This document shows positions 1 to 5,201 of a stretch of 5,201 bases of DNA, one piece after another (the first letter of the stretch is position 1; every line of letters begins with the position of its first letter). The stretch lies in NCBI GenBank assembly GCA_039807445.1, contig JBDHRG010000244.1, positions 1 through 5,201 on the forward strand, read 5' to 3'. The position numbers and the translations under genes were made by a program. This DNA comes from JBDHRG01 sp039807445 (lineage in GTDB: Bacteria > Pseudomonadota > Gammaproteobacteria > Competibacterales > Competibacteraceae). The notes below the pieces were generated by a model, which was not told where the DNA came from, searched no databases, and was given only the letters and a program-made list of their open reading frames with translations.

Positions 1-49
1 AGGCGCGAGGCGCGAGGCGCGAGGCGCGAGGCGCGAGGCGCGAGGCGCG
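1..49. repeat. Perfect heptamer tandem array, seven copies of AGGCGCG
   Basis: Seven uninterrupted copies of the 7-base unit AGGCGCG begin at the first base of the window, so the array probably continues to the left. The array lies just downstream of the leftward corA gene, and no gene overlaps it within the window. It forms the left side of the larger dyad described separately (20-92). Perfect short-unit arrays like this can change copy number by slippage. A simple intergenic repeat family is the most economical explanation; I see no sign of a coding or CRISPR role. Confidence 0.9.
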
Positions 50-92
50 GCGAGAATCTCGTCTTCACTCGCTCCTCGCAACTCGCGCCTCG
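20..92. repeat. Large imperfect heptad dyad downstream of corA, possible terminator
   Basis: The stretch is an imperfect inverted repeat centred on A56. The core CGAGA-A-TCTCG (51-61) is perfect. Left of it come units of CGAGGCG. Right of it, read on the minus strand, are CGAGGCG (92-86), CGAGTTG (85-79), CGAGGAG (78-72) and CGAGTGA (71-65). By hand, 28 of 36 positions in each arm are complementary, and CGAG is kept in every heptad. It starts 8 bases beyond the corA stop, so a corA transcript would run into a long GC-rich hairpin. No T-tract follows within the window, so it is not a standard intrinsic terminator. It could block exonucleases, pause polymerase or extrude as a cruciform. Confidence 0.7.
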
Positions 93-100
93 TCCCTGCC

Positions 101-1081
101 TCAAAGCCAGCCGGCGCGTTTGAGCTTGCTGTGGAGCGCCACGCAGATCGCGCCGACGGCCAGCATCAGCGTCGGATAGGCCCAGTGCAGCTTCAGCTCG
201 GGCATGAAATCGAAGTTCATGCCGTAGATGCTGAACGCCATCGTCGGCACCGCGAGGATCGCGCCCCAGCCGGCGAGCTTCTTGGTGACATCGCTCTGGC
301 GGCTGGCAGCCAGCGCCAGGTTCACCAGCAGCGCGGTGCTGAGCATCTCGCGCACGCCTTCGACCGCGTCGTTGATGCGCAGCACATGATCGTACACGTC
401 GCGGAAATAGGGCCGCACCGCCTCCGGGACCAGGCCGGCGCGGATGCCGGCGAGCCCCTTGCAGACGTCGACCAGCGGCGCGGTGGCGCGGCGGAATTCC
501 ATCAGTTCGCGCTTCAGCGCATAGATCCGACCGGTGACGTCGAGATCGGCGTCGCCGGCCTCGAGCATCTCGGTTTCCAGCTCGTCGAGCTTGTCTTCGA
601 GTGCATCGATCACCGGAAAGTACTGGTCGACGACGAAGTCCATCAGCGCGTACAGCGCGAAACCCGGCCCCTGGCGCAGCAGATGGGGCAGCTTTTCGCA
701 GGCTTCGCGCGCCGGGCGGTAGGTCTGCGATGCGCCGTGGCGCACCGAAACCAGGTAGTTGTCGCCGAGGAAGACGTGCGTTTCGCCGTAGTGCGTCTCG
801 CCCTCTTCCCAGCGTGCCGTGCGCAGCACCAGGAACAGCGACTCGCCGTACGCCTCGACCTTGGGCCGCTGGTGGGCATTGCGTGCATCCTCGACCGCCA
901 GGTCGTGCAAGCCGAACTGCGCCTGCACCTGCTTCAGCACGTCTTCGTCGGGTTCGTACAGCCCCAGCCAGACGAAAGCACCCGGCTCGTGCAATGCATC
1001 ATTGATCTCGTCCAGCGCCAGCTCGCGCACTCGCCGACCGTGCGCGTACAGCGCGCACATCACGATGCCCGTCGCATCCAT
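101..1081 (-). CDS. corA: CorA-type Mg2+/Co2+ channel
   Basis: This is a 326-residue member of the CorA family, which forms homopentameric inner-membrane channels for Mg2+ and also Co2+. The diagnostic signature YGMNF is at residues 286-290, at the end of the first membrane helix (about 269-286), followed by the MPEL loop (293-296). A second membrane helix (about 301-317) leads to a short basic tail (KLKRAGWL). Residues 1 to about 265 are the cytosolic funnel domain and long stalk helix, with family-like segments QRPKVEAYGE (71-80) and HVFLGDNYLVSVRHG (102-116). The length is typical. The GMN loop with MPEL favours CorA over the related zinc transporter ZntB. The start is supported by GGGAG (minus strand, 1093-1089), seven bases before the ATG. 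The gene is divergent from the permease gene and appears monocistronic. No defect is seen. Confidence 0.93.
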   Translation of the reverse strand: MDATGIVMCALYAHGRRVRELALDEINDALHEPGAFVWLGLYEPDEDVLKQVQAQFGLHDLAVEDARNAHQRPKVEAYGESLFLVLRTARWEEGETHYGETHVFLGDNYLVSVRHGASQTYRPAREACEKLPHLLRQGPGFALYALMDFVVDQYFPVIDALEDKLDELETEMLEAGDADLDVTGRIYALKRELMEFRRATAPLVDVCKGLAGIRAGLVPEAVRPYFRDVYDHVLRINDAVEGVREMLSTALLVNLALAASRQSDVTKKLAGWGAILAVPTMAFSIYGMNFDFMPELKLHWAYPTLMLAVGAICVALHSKLKRAGWL

Positions 1082-1088
1082 CCCCGCT

Positions 1089-1093
1089 CTCCC
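1089..1093 (-). promoter_or_regulatory. Shine-Dalgarno site of corA
   Basis: GGGAG on the minus strand lies seven bases before the ATG at 1081. It decides the start in favour of the first methionine over the in-frame methionine at residue 8. Confidence 0.7.
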
Positions 1094-1110
1094 GTGGGCG
1101 AAACGAATCG

Positions 1111-1214
1111 GCGGACATCATCGCACTTCCGGGCCGTCGACCGGGAGCCGACCTACCGATCGCATACGAACTGATCCTTGACTGTACCGGTTGTGGCCTG
1201 CGATTGATGTCCGC
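1111..1214. promoter_or_regulatory. Paired inverted elements in the corA/permease divergent promoter region
   Basis: GCGGACATCATCGC (1111-1124) and GCGATTGATGTCCGC (1200-1214) are inverted copies that differ by a single inserted base; the outer ten bases are identical. Read toward each gene, the element GCGAT(T)GATGTCCGC ends 29 bases before the corA ATG and 27 bases before the permease ATG. Each promoter region therefore carries the same box at nearly the same place. The corA copy could include an extended -10 (TGCGATGAT; GATGAT matches four of six -10 consensus bases). Either a shared regulator or shared promoter architecture would fit. No known regulator site is recognised. Confidence 0.5.
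1178..1208 (+). promoter_or_regulatory. Weak candidate promoter of the permease gene
   Basis: TTGACT at 1178-1183 matches five of six -35 consensus bases. The region 17-19 bases downstream (GATTGAT, 1202-1208) is a poor -10 and overlaps the right inverted element. The assignment rests mainly on the -35 and on position before the gene. Confidence 0.25.
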
Positions 1215-1226
1215 TGCCATGACTCC

Positions 1227-1232
1227 AGGGGA
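1227..1232 (+). promoter_or_regulatory. Shine-Dalgarno site of the permease gene
   Basis: AGGGGA ends nine bases before ATG 1242. It supports this start over the upstream in-frame TTG at 1191. Confidence 0.55.
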
Positions 1233-1241
1233 TTTCACCGC

Positions 1242-2396
1242 ATGACCACCACCCGCGCCGGTTTCGGCCTGCTGCTGCTCGCGCTGCTGGCCACGTCGCT
1301 GAACCTGCGCGCCGGCCTGACCGCGGTCGCGCCGATCATGGAGCGCATCGGCGCCGAACTGGCGCTGTCGCGCGGCGCGGCGAGCCTGGTGACCACGCTG
1401 CCGGTGCTGTGCATGGGGCTGTTCGCGCCGCTCGCACCAGGGCTGGCGGCACGCTTCGGGCTCGAGCGCACGATCGCCGCCAGCCTGGCGCTGATCGGCG
1501 CCGCATCCATGCTGCGGCTCGCGCCCGGCAGCGTCGCGCTACTCGCGAGCGCGGTGCTGCTCGGCATCGGCATCGCCACCGCCGGCCCCTTGCTGTCGGG
1601 CTTCATCAAGCAGCGCTTCCACGGCCACATCGGCCTGGTGGTCGGGCTGTACTCGGTGGGCATGGCGCTCAGCGGCGCACTCGGCGCCGTCGGCACGCTG
1701 CCGCTGGTCGAGCGCCTCGGCGGCTGGCACGCCGCGCTCGCCGTCTGGGCGCTGCCGGCGCTGGTGTCGCTGACGCTGTGGCTGGCCATCGTGCGCCCGC
1801 TGCCGGGTAGGCCCGGCCCGGCAGCCGCCGCGCGCCTGCCCTGGCGCGAACCGCGCGCCTGGCTGCTGACGCTGTTCTTCGCGCTGCAGGCGGGGCTGTT
1901 CTACACCCTGGCCACCTGGACAGTGGCGATGTACCAGGACAGCGGCTTCGACGCGCACACGGCGAGCGCGCTGGTGTCGCTGTTCATGGTCGTCGGACTG
2001 GCCGGTGCGATCGGCTTTCCGGCGCTCGCCGGGCGGGTGCGCGACCGCCGGCCGCTGCTGGTCGCCGCGGCGCTGCTCGCGCTCGCCGGCCTGCTCGGCA
2101 TGGCGCTCGCGCCGCGCAGCCTGCCGTGGCTCGCCAGCGGGCTGGCCGGCATCGGCTTGAACGGCCTGTTCTCGATGGGGCTGTCGCTGCCGCTGTACGA
2201 AACCGACGACCATCACCACGCCAGCGCCTGGACCGCGATGATGCTGTCGGCCGGCTATTGCCTGGGCGCGTTCGCGCCGGTGCTGGCCGGTGCGCTGCGC
2301 GATGTGCTCGGCGACTACCGCAGCGCCTTCCTCGGCCTGGCCGGAATCGCACTGGTACAGTTGCTGATCGTCACGCGCTTCAAGCCGCGCGACTGA
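1242..2396 (+). CDS. MFS permease, CynX/NimT-like
   Basis: This 384-residue major facilitator superfamily protein resembles the CynX/NimT group (cyanate and nitroimidazole-type permeases). It should sit in the inner membrane with twelve helices and move a small solute. Family features are NLRAGLTAVAP in the first helix and loop (21-31), LPVLCMGLFAPLAPGLAARFGLER (53-76, the MFS loop between helices 2 and 3), FIKQRF (121-126), a proline-rich central loop (about 185-205) and a glycine/alanine-rich C-terminal half ending FKPRD. The substrate cannot be read from sequence; cyanate transport is not claimed because no cyanase is present. The start chosen is ATG 1242, preceded by AGGGGA (1227-1232). 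An in-frame TTG at 1191 would add 17 hydrophilic residues and is unlikely. An acidic and histidine cluster, ETDDHHH (320-326), lies in a late loop. The gene is divergent from corA and converges on the LTxxQ gene. Confidence 0.85.
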   Translation: MTTTRAGFGLLLLALLATSLNLRAGLTAVAPIMERIGAELALSRGAASLVTTLPVLCMGLFAPLAPGLAARFGLERTIAASLALIGAASMLRLAPGSVALLASAVLLGIGIATAGPLLSGFIKQRFHGHIGLVVGLYSVGMALSGALGAVGTLPLVERLGGWHAALAVWALPALVSLTLWLAIVRPLPGRPGPAAAARLPWREPRAWLLTLFFALQAGLFYTLATWTVAMYQDSGFDAHTASALVSLFMVVGLAGAIGFPALAGRVRDRRPLLVAAALLALAGLLGMALAPRSLPWLASGLAGIGLNGLFSMGLSLPLYETDDHHHASAWTAMMLSAGYCLGAFAPVLAGALRDVLGDYRSAFLGLAGIALVQLLIVTRFKPRD

Positions 2397-2410
2397 CCGC
2401 GAGCTCCAGG

Positions 2411-2465
2411 AAAAACGACGCGAAGAAGGCAACGGCGCAATCCGAGCCACTGCTTGCTTCGCGTC
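2411..2465 (-). terminator. Intrinsic terminator of the LTxxQ gene
   Basis: On the minus strand GACGCGAAG (2465-2457) pairs perfectly with CTTCGCGTC (2425-2417). This is followed by G and five T (2416-2411). Weaker pairing continues inside the stem (2427-2431 with 2455-2451, and 2434-2436 with 2448-2446), so the hairpin is long and interrupted. It lies about 30 bases after the stop of the leftward gene. On the plus strand the T-tract is on the wrong side, so it does not look like a good terminator for the converging permease gene. Confidence 0.65.
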
Positions 2466-2495
2466 TGCCGCGTCGGCGTTTCGCCCGGAAGCCTA

Positions 2496-2948
2496 TCAGT
2501 GCCAGCCCTTCTCGCGACGGCCGTGCATCGACCCCCAGCGGAAGTCGTCGAAGGTCTTCTTCTGCTCGGCGTCGAGCGCGTCGTCGAGCGTCGCCAGCGC
2601 CTGGCCGGTGGTTTTCATCTCGGCCAGCCGTTGCTCCAGCTGCTCGACGTGCGCGCGGTGGCGCTCGAGCGCGTTCATCTCGCGCATGCGCTCGCGCTGG
2701 GCCTTCCAGTCCTCGGGCCCCGGCATCGCCTTGCCCAGCGCCGCGGCATAGGCATCCCACGCTGCGCTCTGCTCGGGCTTCAGCTTCAGCGCCGCCTTCA
2801 AGGCCTCGAGGCGCTCCTGGCGGTGCTCCTGCATCATTTCCCAGCGCTTGCCGGACTCGGCGCGATCGGGATCGGCAAAGGCGACCCCGGAGGCGAGCGT
2901 GGCGCCGAGCAGCAGCGCGGCAGCGAGGCGGTTCAGCGAAGTCTTCAT
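2496..2948 (-). CDS. Spy/CpxP-like periplasmic LTxxQ protein
   Basis: This 150-residue protein starts with a clear Sec signal peptide: MKTSLNR, a hydrophobic stretch (8-22), and likely cleavage after AFA at residue 25. The mature part is about 125 residues, highly charged and probably all helical, without cysteine. Two LTxxQ-like motifs are visible, LKPEQ (56-60) and LDAEQ (125-129), with threonine replaced in both. This is the hallmark of the Spy/CpxP family of ATP-independent periplasmic chaperones and stress sensors. The start is supported by GGAGGA seven bases before the ATG. The reading frame stays open upstream into the opposite-strand regulator gene, but the signal peptide and ribosome site argue against a longer protein. 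It is divergent from the response regulator/kinase operon, as cpxP is from cpxRA in E. coli, so control by that system is likely. Chaperone activity versus kinase inhibition cannot be decided from sequence. Confidence 0.85.
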   Translation of the reverse strand: MKTSLNRLAAALLLGATLASGVAFADPDRAESGKRWEMMQEHRQERLEALKAALKLKPEQSAAWDAYAAALGKAMPGPEDWKAQRERMREMNALERHRAHVEQLEQRLAEMKTTGQALATLDDALDAEQKKTFDDFRWGSMHGRREKGWH

Positions 2949-2950
2949 CA

Positions 2951-2962
2951 CGGAGTCCTCCG
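2951..2962 (-). promoter_or_regulatory. Shine-Dalgarno of the LTxxQ gene inside a small palindrome
   Basis: On the minus strand GGAGGA (2961-2956) is an excellent ribosome binding site seven bases before ATG 2948. It lies in the interrupted palindrome CGGAG-GA-CTCCG, so a small hairpin could partly cover it. Confidence 0.6.
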
Positions 2963-2993
2963 TTGCGTTTCGGGACGGCCCCCATGGAGCGCC

Positions 2994-3046
2994 CGCCGTG
3001 TAAGCCCCCGATGGCGCGCCGCAGGCGTTTTGTAACGCCGTGTAAA
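2994..3046. promoter_or_regulatory. Probable OmpR/CpxR-family operator with TGTAA half-sites
   Basis: TGTAA occurs at 2999-3003, 3031-3035 and 3041-3045 on the plus strand. The first and third lie in an exact 10-base direct repeat, CGCCGTGTAA (2994-3003 and 3036-3045), 42 bases apart. The second and third give GTAAC-GCCGT-GTAAA (3032-3046), a one-mismatch fit to the E. coli CpxR box GTAAA-N(4-8)-GTAAA. Spacings of 32 and 10 bases put all sites on nearly one helical face. OmpR-family regulators bind such direct repeats as head-to-tail dimers. The region lies between the chaperone-like gene and the regulator operon, so the adjacent response regulator is the natural candidate ligand. Confidence 0.6.
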
Positions 3047-3073
3047 TCTCCGCCGCGGCTGCCGACGCCGCGG

Positions 3074-3079
3074 TATAAA
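3074..3079 (+). promoter_or_regulatory. Candidate -10 of the two-component operon
   Basis: TATAAA matches five of six -10 consensus bases and stands out in GC-rich surroundings. A start point about seven bases downstream would fall at or just before the ATG at 3087. No -35 is visible (3051-3056 is CGCCGC), as expected for an activator-dependent promoter. The GTAAC-N5-GTAAA site would then be centred near -47. Part of it (AAAGG, 3077-3081) could instead be a weak ribosome site five bases before the ATG. Confidence 0.5.
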
Positions 3080-3086
3080 GGCGCGC

Positions 3087-3815
3087 ATGAACGGACAAGG
3101 CCATCTGTTGATCGTCGACGACGACCCGGCGCTGCGCGAGCTGCTCGGCGCCTACCTCGGCCAGCACGGCTACCGCGTCAGCGCGCTGCCCGACGGCAAC
3201 GCCTTGCGCGAGGCGCTCGAGCGCGACCCGCCCGATCTCCTGATCCTCGACCTGATGCTGCCGGGCCGCGACGGCCTCGAACTGTGCCGCGAGGTGCGCG
3301 CACGCTCGAGCCTGCCGGTGATCATGCTGACCGCGCGCGGCGACGACACCGACCGCATCGTCGGCCTGGAGATGGGCGCCGACGACTACCTGCCCAAGCC
3401 CTTCAACCCGCGCGAACTGCTGGCGCGGGTGCGTGCGCTGCTGCGCCGTGCGCGCGCCACCCCGACCGCCGACGGTGAGCCCGGGACCGAGCCCGCCCGG
3501 CTGCGCTTTGCCGGCTGGACGCTCGACACGCTCGCGCGCCATCTGGTCGGCGCCGACGGCCTGGTCGTGCCGCTGAGCGGCGCCGAGTACCGCCTGCTGA
3601 AAGTCTTCGTCGAGCGGCCCAACCGCGTGCTGAACCGCGACCAGTTGCTCGATCTGACCCGGGGCCGCGAAGCCACGCCCTTCGACCGCAGCATCGACGT
3701 GCAGGTCAGCCGCCTGCGCCGGCGGCTCGGCGACGACCCGCGCAATCCGGCGATCATCAAGACGCTGCGCAACGAGGGCTACGTGCTCGCCTGCGCGGTG
3801 ACGCGAGGCGCCTGA
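3087..3815 (+). CDS. OmpR/CpxR-family response regulator
   Basis: This 242-residue protein is a phosphorylation-controlled DNA-binding regulator. The receiver domain (about 6-120) has the acidic pocket D11-D13, phosphoacceptor D55 in LILDLMLPG, T82 in VIMLTARG and K104 in DDYLPKPF, so all catalytic residues are present. After a linker (about 122-137) comes an OmpR-type winged helix (139-235). It has the transactivation-loop region LTRGREATPFDRSID (190-204), a likely recognition helix with SRLRRRLG (208-215), and the wing sequence KTLRNEGYV (225-233). DDYLPKPFN and TPFDR are reminiscent of E. coli CpxR, while DRSIDVQVSRLRR resembles OmpR, so the exact subgroup is uncertain. The stop overlaps the kinase start by one base (TGATG), which implies translational coupling. 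Its likely targets are its own operon and the divergent LTxxQ gene. Confidence 0.92.
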   Translation: MNGQGHLLIVDDDPALRELLGAYLGQHGYRVSALPDGNALREALERDPPDLLILDLMLPGRDGLELCREVRARSSLPVIMLTARGDDTDRIVGLEMGADDYLPKPFNPRELLARVRALLRRARATPTADGEPGTEPARLRFAGWTLDTLARHLVGADGLVVPLSGAEYRLLKVFVERPNRVLNRDQLLDLTRGREATPFDRSIDVQVSRLRRRLGDDPRNPAIIKTLRNEGYVLACAVTRGA

Positions 3816-5131
3816 TGCGGCGGCTTCCGCTGCCGCGCACGCTGTTCGGCCGGCTGGTGCTGCTGCTGCTCGCCGGGCTGCTGCTGACGCAGGGCCTGGC
3901 CGGCGCGCTATCGTCCGCCGAGCGCAGCCGCGCGCTGTACCGCGTGCTGGTGGTCGACGGCGGCGAGCGCATCGCCGCTGCGGTCGAACTGCTCGACGGC
4001 ATGGACGAAGCCGAGCGCGAGCGGCTGCTGACCGCGCTCGATCTGCCGCCGCTGCACGTGACGCTGGGGCTGCCGTGGAGCGAGCTGCCAGCCGACGCCT
4101 CGGCCGCGGCGCAGGCGCTGGTCGAAGACTTGCGTGCGCGCTTCGCCGACGAGCGTCCGGTGACGGTCAGCTTCGCCGGGCCGCGGCGCGGGCCGGCGAG
4201 CTTCTTCGTCCAGGTCGGCTTGCGCGACGGCAGCGTGGCCAGCTTCCTGCACGTGCTGCCCGGTGAGTTCGGCCACCGGCCGACGCGGCTGCTGGTGCAG
4301 CTGGCGCTGACCGGGCTGGCCGCGGTGCTGCTCGCCGCCGCCGCGGTGCGCTGGCTGACGCGACCGCTGGCGCGGCTGGCCAGCGCCGCAGTCGAGCTGG
4401 GCGGCGACCTCGACCGCCCGCCGCTGGCCGAAACCGGCACCACCGAGGTGCGCGCCGCGGCGCGCGCCTTCAACGCGATGCAGGCGCGGCTGAAGCGTCA
4501 GCTCGAAGATCGCGCGCGGCTGCTCGCCGCGGTGTCGCACGATCTGAAGACGCCGATCACGCGGCTGCGGCTGCGCGCCGAGCTGCTGCCGGACGCCGAG
4601 GCGCGCAGCCGCTTCACCGCCGACCTCGACGACATGGAGGCGATGGTGCAGGCGACACTGGACTACATGCGCGGTGCCGACAGCACCGAAGCCGTCGCCG
4701 CGATCGACGTCGACGCGCTGCTCGAGGCGCTGGCCGACGATGCGCGCGAAGCCGGCTTCGAGGTGATCGTGCGCGGCGCGGCACACGCACCCTACCGCGG
4801 CCGGCCGCTGGCGCTGAAGCGCTGCCTGCAGAACCTGCTCGACAATGCCCTCGCCTACGGCGGTGGCGCGCCGGTCGCACTCGAGCTCGACGACGGCCCG
4901 GCGCGGCTGCGCATCCGCGTGCTCGACCGCGGCCCCGGCATCCCCGAGGCCGAGCTCGAGCGCGTGTTCGAACCCTTCGTGCGCCTCGAGGCTTCGCGCA
5001 GCCGCCACACCGGCGGCACCGGCCTGGGGCTCGGCATCGCCCGCAACCTCGCCCGCGCCCACGGCGGCGAGCTGGTGCTGCGCCGCCGCGACGGCGGCGG
5101 GCTCAAAGCCGAGCTGACGCTGCCGCGTTAA
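3815..5131 (+). CDS. Membrane sensor histidine kinase, partner of the adjacent regulator
   Basis: This 438-residue inner-membrane kinase has a first membrane helix (about 11-31), a periplasmic sensor region of about 125 residues (32-156) that I do not recognise, a second helix (about 158-179) and a HAMP domain (about 180-232, LTRPLARLA at 181-189). The dimerisation domain has the H-box SHDLKTPITRLRLR with phosphorylated H242. The HDxxT pattern there is that of kinases that also act as phosphatases on their regulator. The ATPase domain has the N-box NLLDNALAY (340-348), G1 DRGPGIP (371-377), F-box FEPFVR (385-390) and G2 GGTGLGLGI (400-408). The domain plan is like EnvZ or CpxA, and it appears intact. 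The ATG overlaps the regulator stop, so the pair is co-translated. The divergent periplasmic LTxxQ protein may modulate the sensor region, by analogy with CpxP and CpxA. Confidence 0.92.
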   Translation: MRRLPLPRTLFGRLVLLLLAGLLLTQGLAGALSSAERSRALYRVLVVDGGERIAAAVELLDGMDEAERERLLTALDLPPLHVTLGLPWSELPADASAAAQALVEDLRARFADERPVTVSFAGPRRGPASFFVQVGLRDGSVASFLHVLPGEFGHRPTRLLVQLALTGLAAVLLAAAAVRWLTRPLARLASAAVELGGDLDRPPLAETGTTEVRAAARAFNAMQARLKRQLEDRARLLAAVSHDLKTPITRLRLRAELLPDAEARSRFTADLDDMEAMVQATLDYMRGADSTEAVAAIDVDALLEALADDAREAGFEVIVRGAAHAPYRGRPLALKRCLQNLLDNALAYGGGAPVALELDDGPARLRIRVLDRGPGIPEAELERVFEPFVRLEASRSRHTGGTGLGLGIARNLARAHGGELVLRRRDGGGLKAELTLPR

Positions 5132-5201
5132 CGTGAAAGAACACCTGCAAAGGGCGAGTCGCCACCTGGCGTAACGCGATGCCTGGGCGAAGGGGGAGTG
5201 G
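5132..5201. other. Noncoding tail after the kinase gene
   Basis: No gene is recognisable in these 70 bases. Two short mutually exclusive inverted repeats overlap here: GGCGA-G-TCGCC (5153-5163) and CGCCA-CC-TGGCG (5160-5171). Neither is followed by a T-tract, so no intrinsic terminator is supported. The final purine-rich GAAGGGGGAG could be a ribosome site for a gene beyond the window, but that cannot be tested here. Confidence 0.4.

Noticed and set aside
1..92. Possible CRISPR array.
   Set aside because: Units are 7 bases with no spacers and no cas genes nearby.
131..1174. Long open plus-strand frame opposite corA (about 347 codons).
   Set aside because: The translation is rich in arginine, histidine, glutamine and alanine with no family motif. 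It is the antisense shadow of an intact corA, as expected in GC-rich DNA where stop codons are rare.
1191..1241. Upstream TTG start for the permease.
   Set aside because: It would add a hydrophilic stretch before the first membrane helix, and AGGGGA supports ATG 1242.
2126..3478. Open plus-strand frame of about 450 codons spanning the permease end, the LTxxQ gene and the regulator start.
   Set aside because: Its product is low-complexity arginine, alanine and proline sequence that crosses three well-supported genes in other frames.
2949..3542. N-terminal extension of the LTxxQ protein by an open frame reaching into the regulator gene.
   Set aside because: A clear signal peptide and an ideal ribosome site start at 2948, and the extension runs antisense to the conserved receiver domain.
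3908..5062. Long antisense frame opposite the kinase gene.
   Set aside because: No motifs, biased composition, and the kinase on the other strand is complete with all catalytic boxes.
5153..5171. Terminator after the kinase gene.
   Set aside because: The two small inverted repeats overlap and exclude each other, have one- or two-base loops, and lack a T-tract.

Overview
The window comes from a GC-rich Gram-negative proteobacterium. Codons end mostly in G or C, a Spy/CpxP-type periplasmic protein and an OmpR-family two-component system are present, and the leftmost 92 bases hold a GC-rich heptamer repeat. I think a betaproteobacterium (Rhodocyclales or Burkholderiales type) is most likely, but that placement is an impression, not a demonstrated match. 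I see five protein genes, no RNA genes, no insertion sequence and no CRISPR array.

Layout from left to right. Bases 1-92 are a heptamer array that forms a large dyad just downstream of a leftward CorA Mg2+/Co2+ channel gene (101-1081). A 160-base intergenic region separates corA from a rightward MFS permease gene of the CynX/NimT type (1242-2396). It carries nearly identical 14-15 base elements, in opposite orientation, at almost equal distance from the two start codons. The permease gene converges on a leftward gene for a small secreted LTxxQ (Spy/CpxP-like) protein (2496-2948). An intrinsic terminator for the leftward gene lies between them.

The most coherent unit is on the right. The Spy/CpxP-like gene is divergent from a two-gene operon encoding an OmpR/CpxR-type response regulator (3087-3815) and a membrane histidine kinase (3815-5131), whose stop and start codons overlap. 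The 138-base region between them carries repeated TGTAA half-sites. Two lie in an exact 10-base direct repeat 42 bases apart. One pair reads GTAAC-N5-GTAAA, which resembles the E. coli CpxR box. The order and orientation match the E. coli cpxP / cpxRA locus. My inference is an envelope-stress circuit: the kinase senses a periplasmic condition, the regulator activates its own operon and the divergent chaperone gene, and the chaperone may feed back on the kinase. The last 70 bases after the kinase gene are noncoding as far as I can see. Nothing in the window is clearly a new system; the notable signals are in the intergenic regions.
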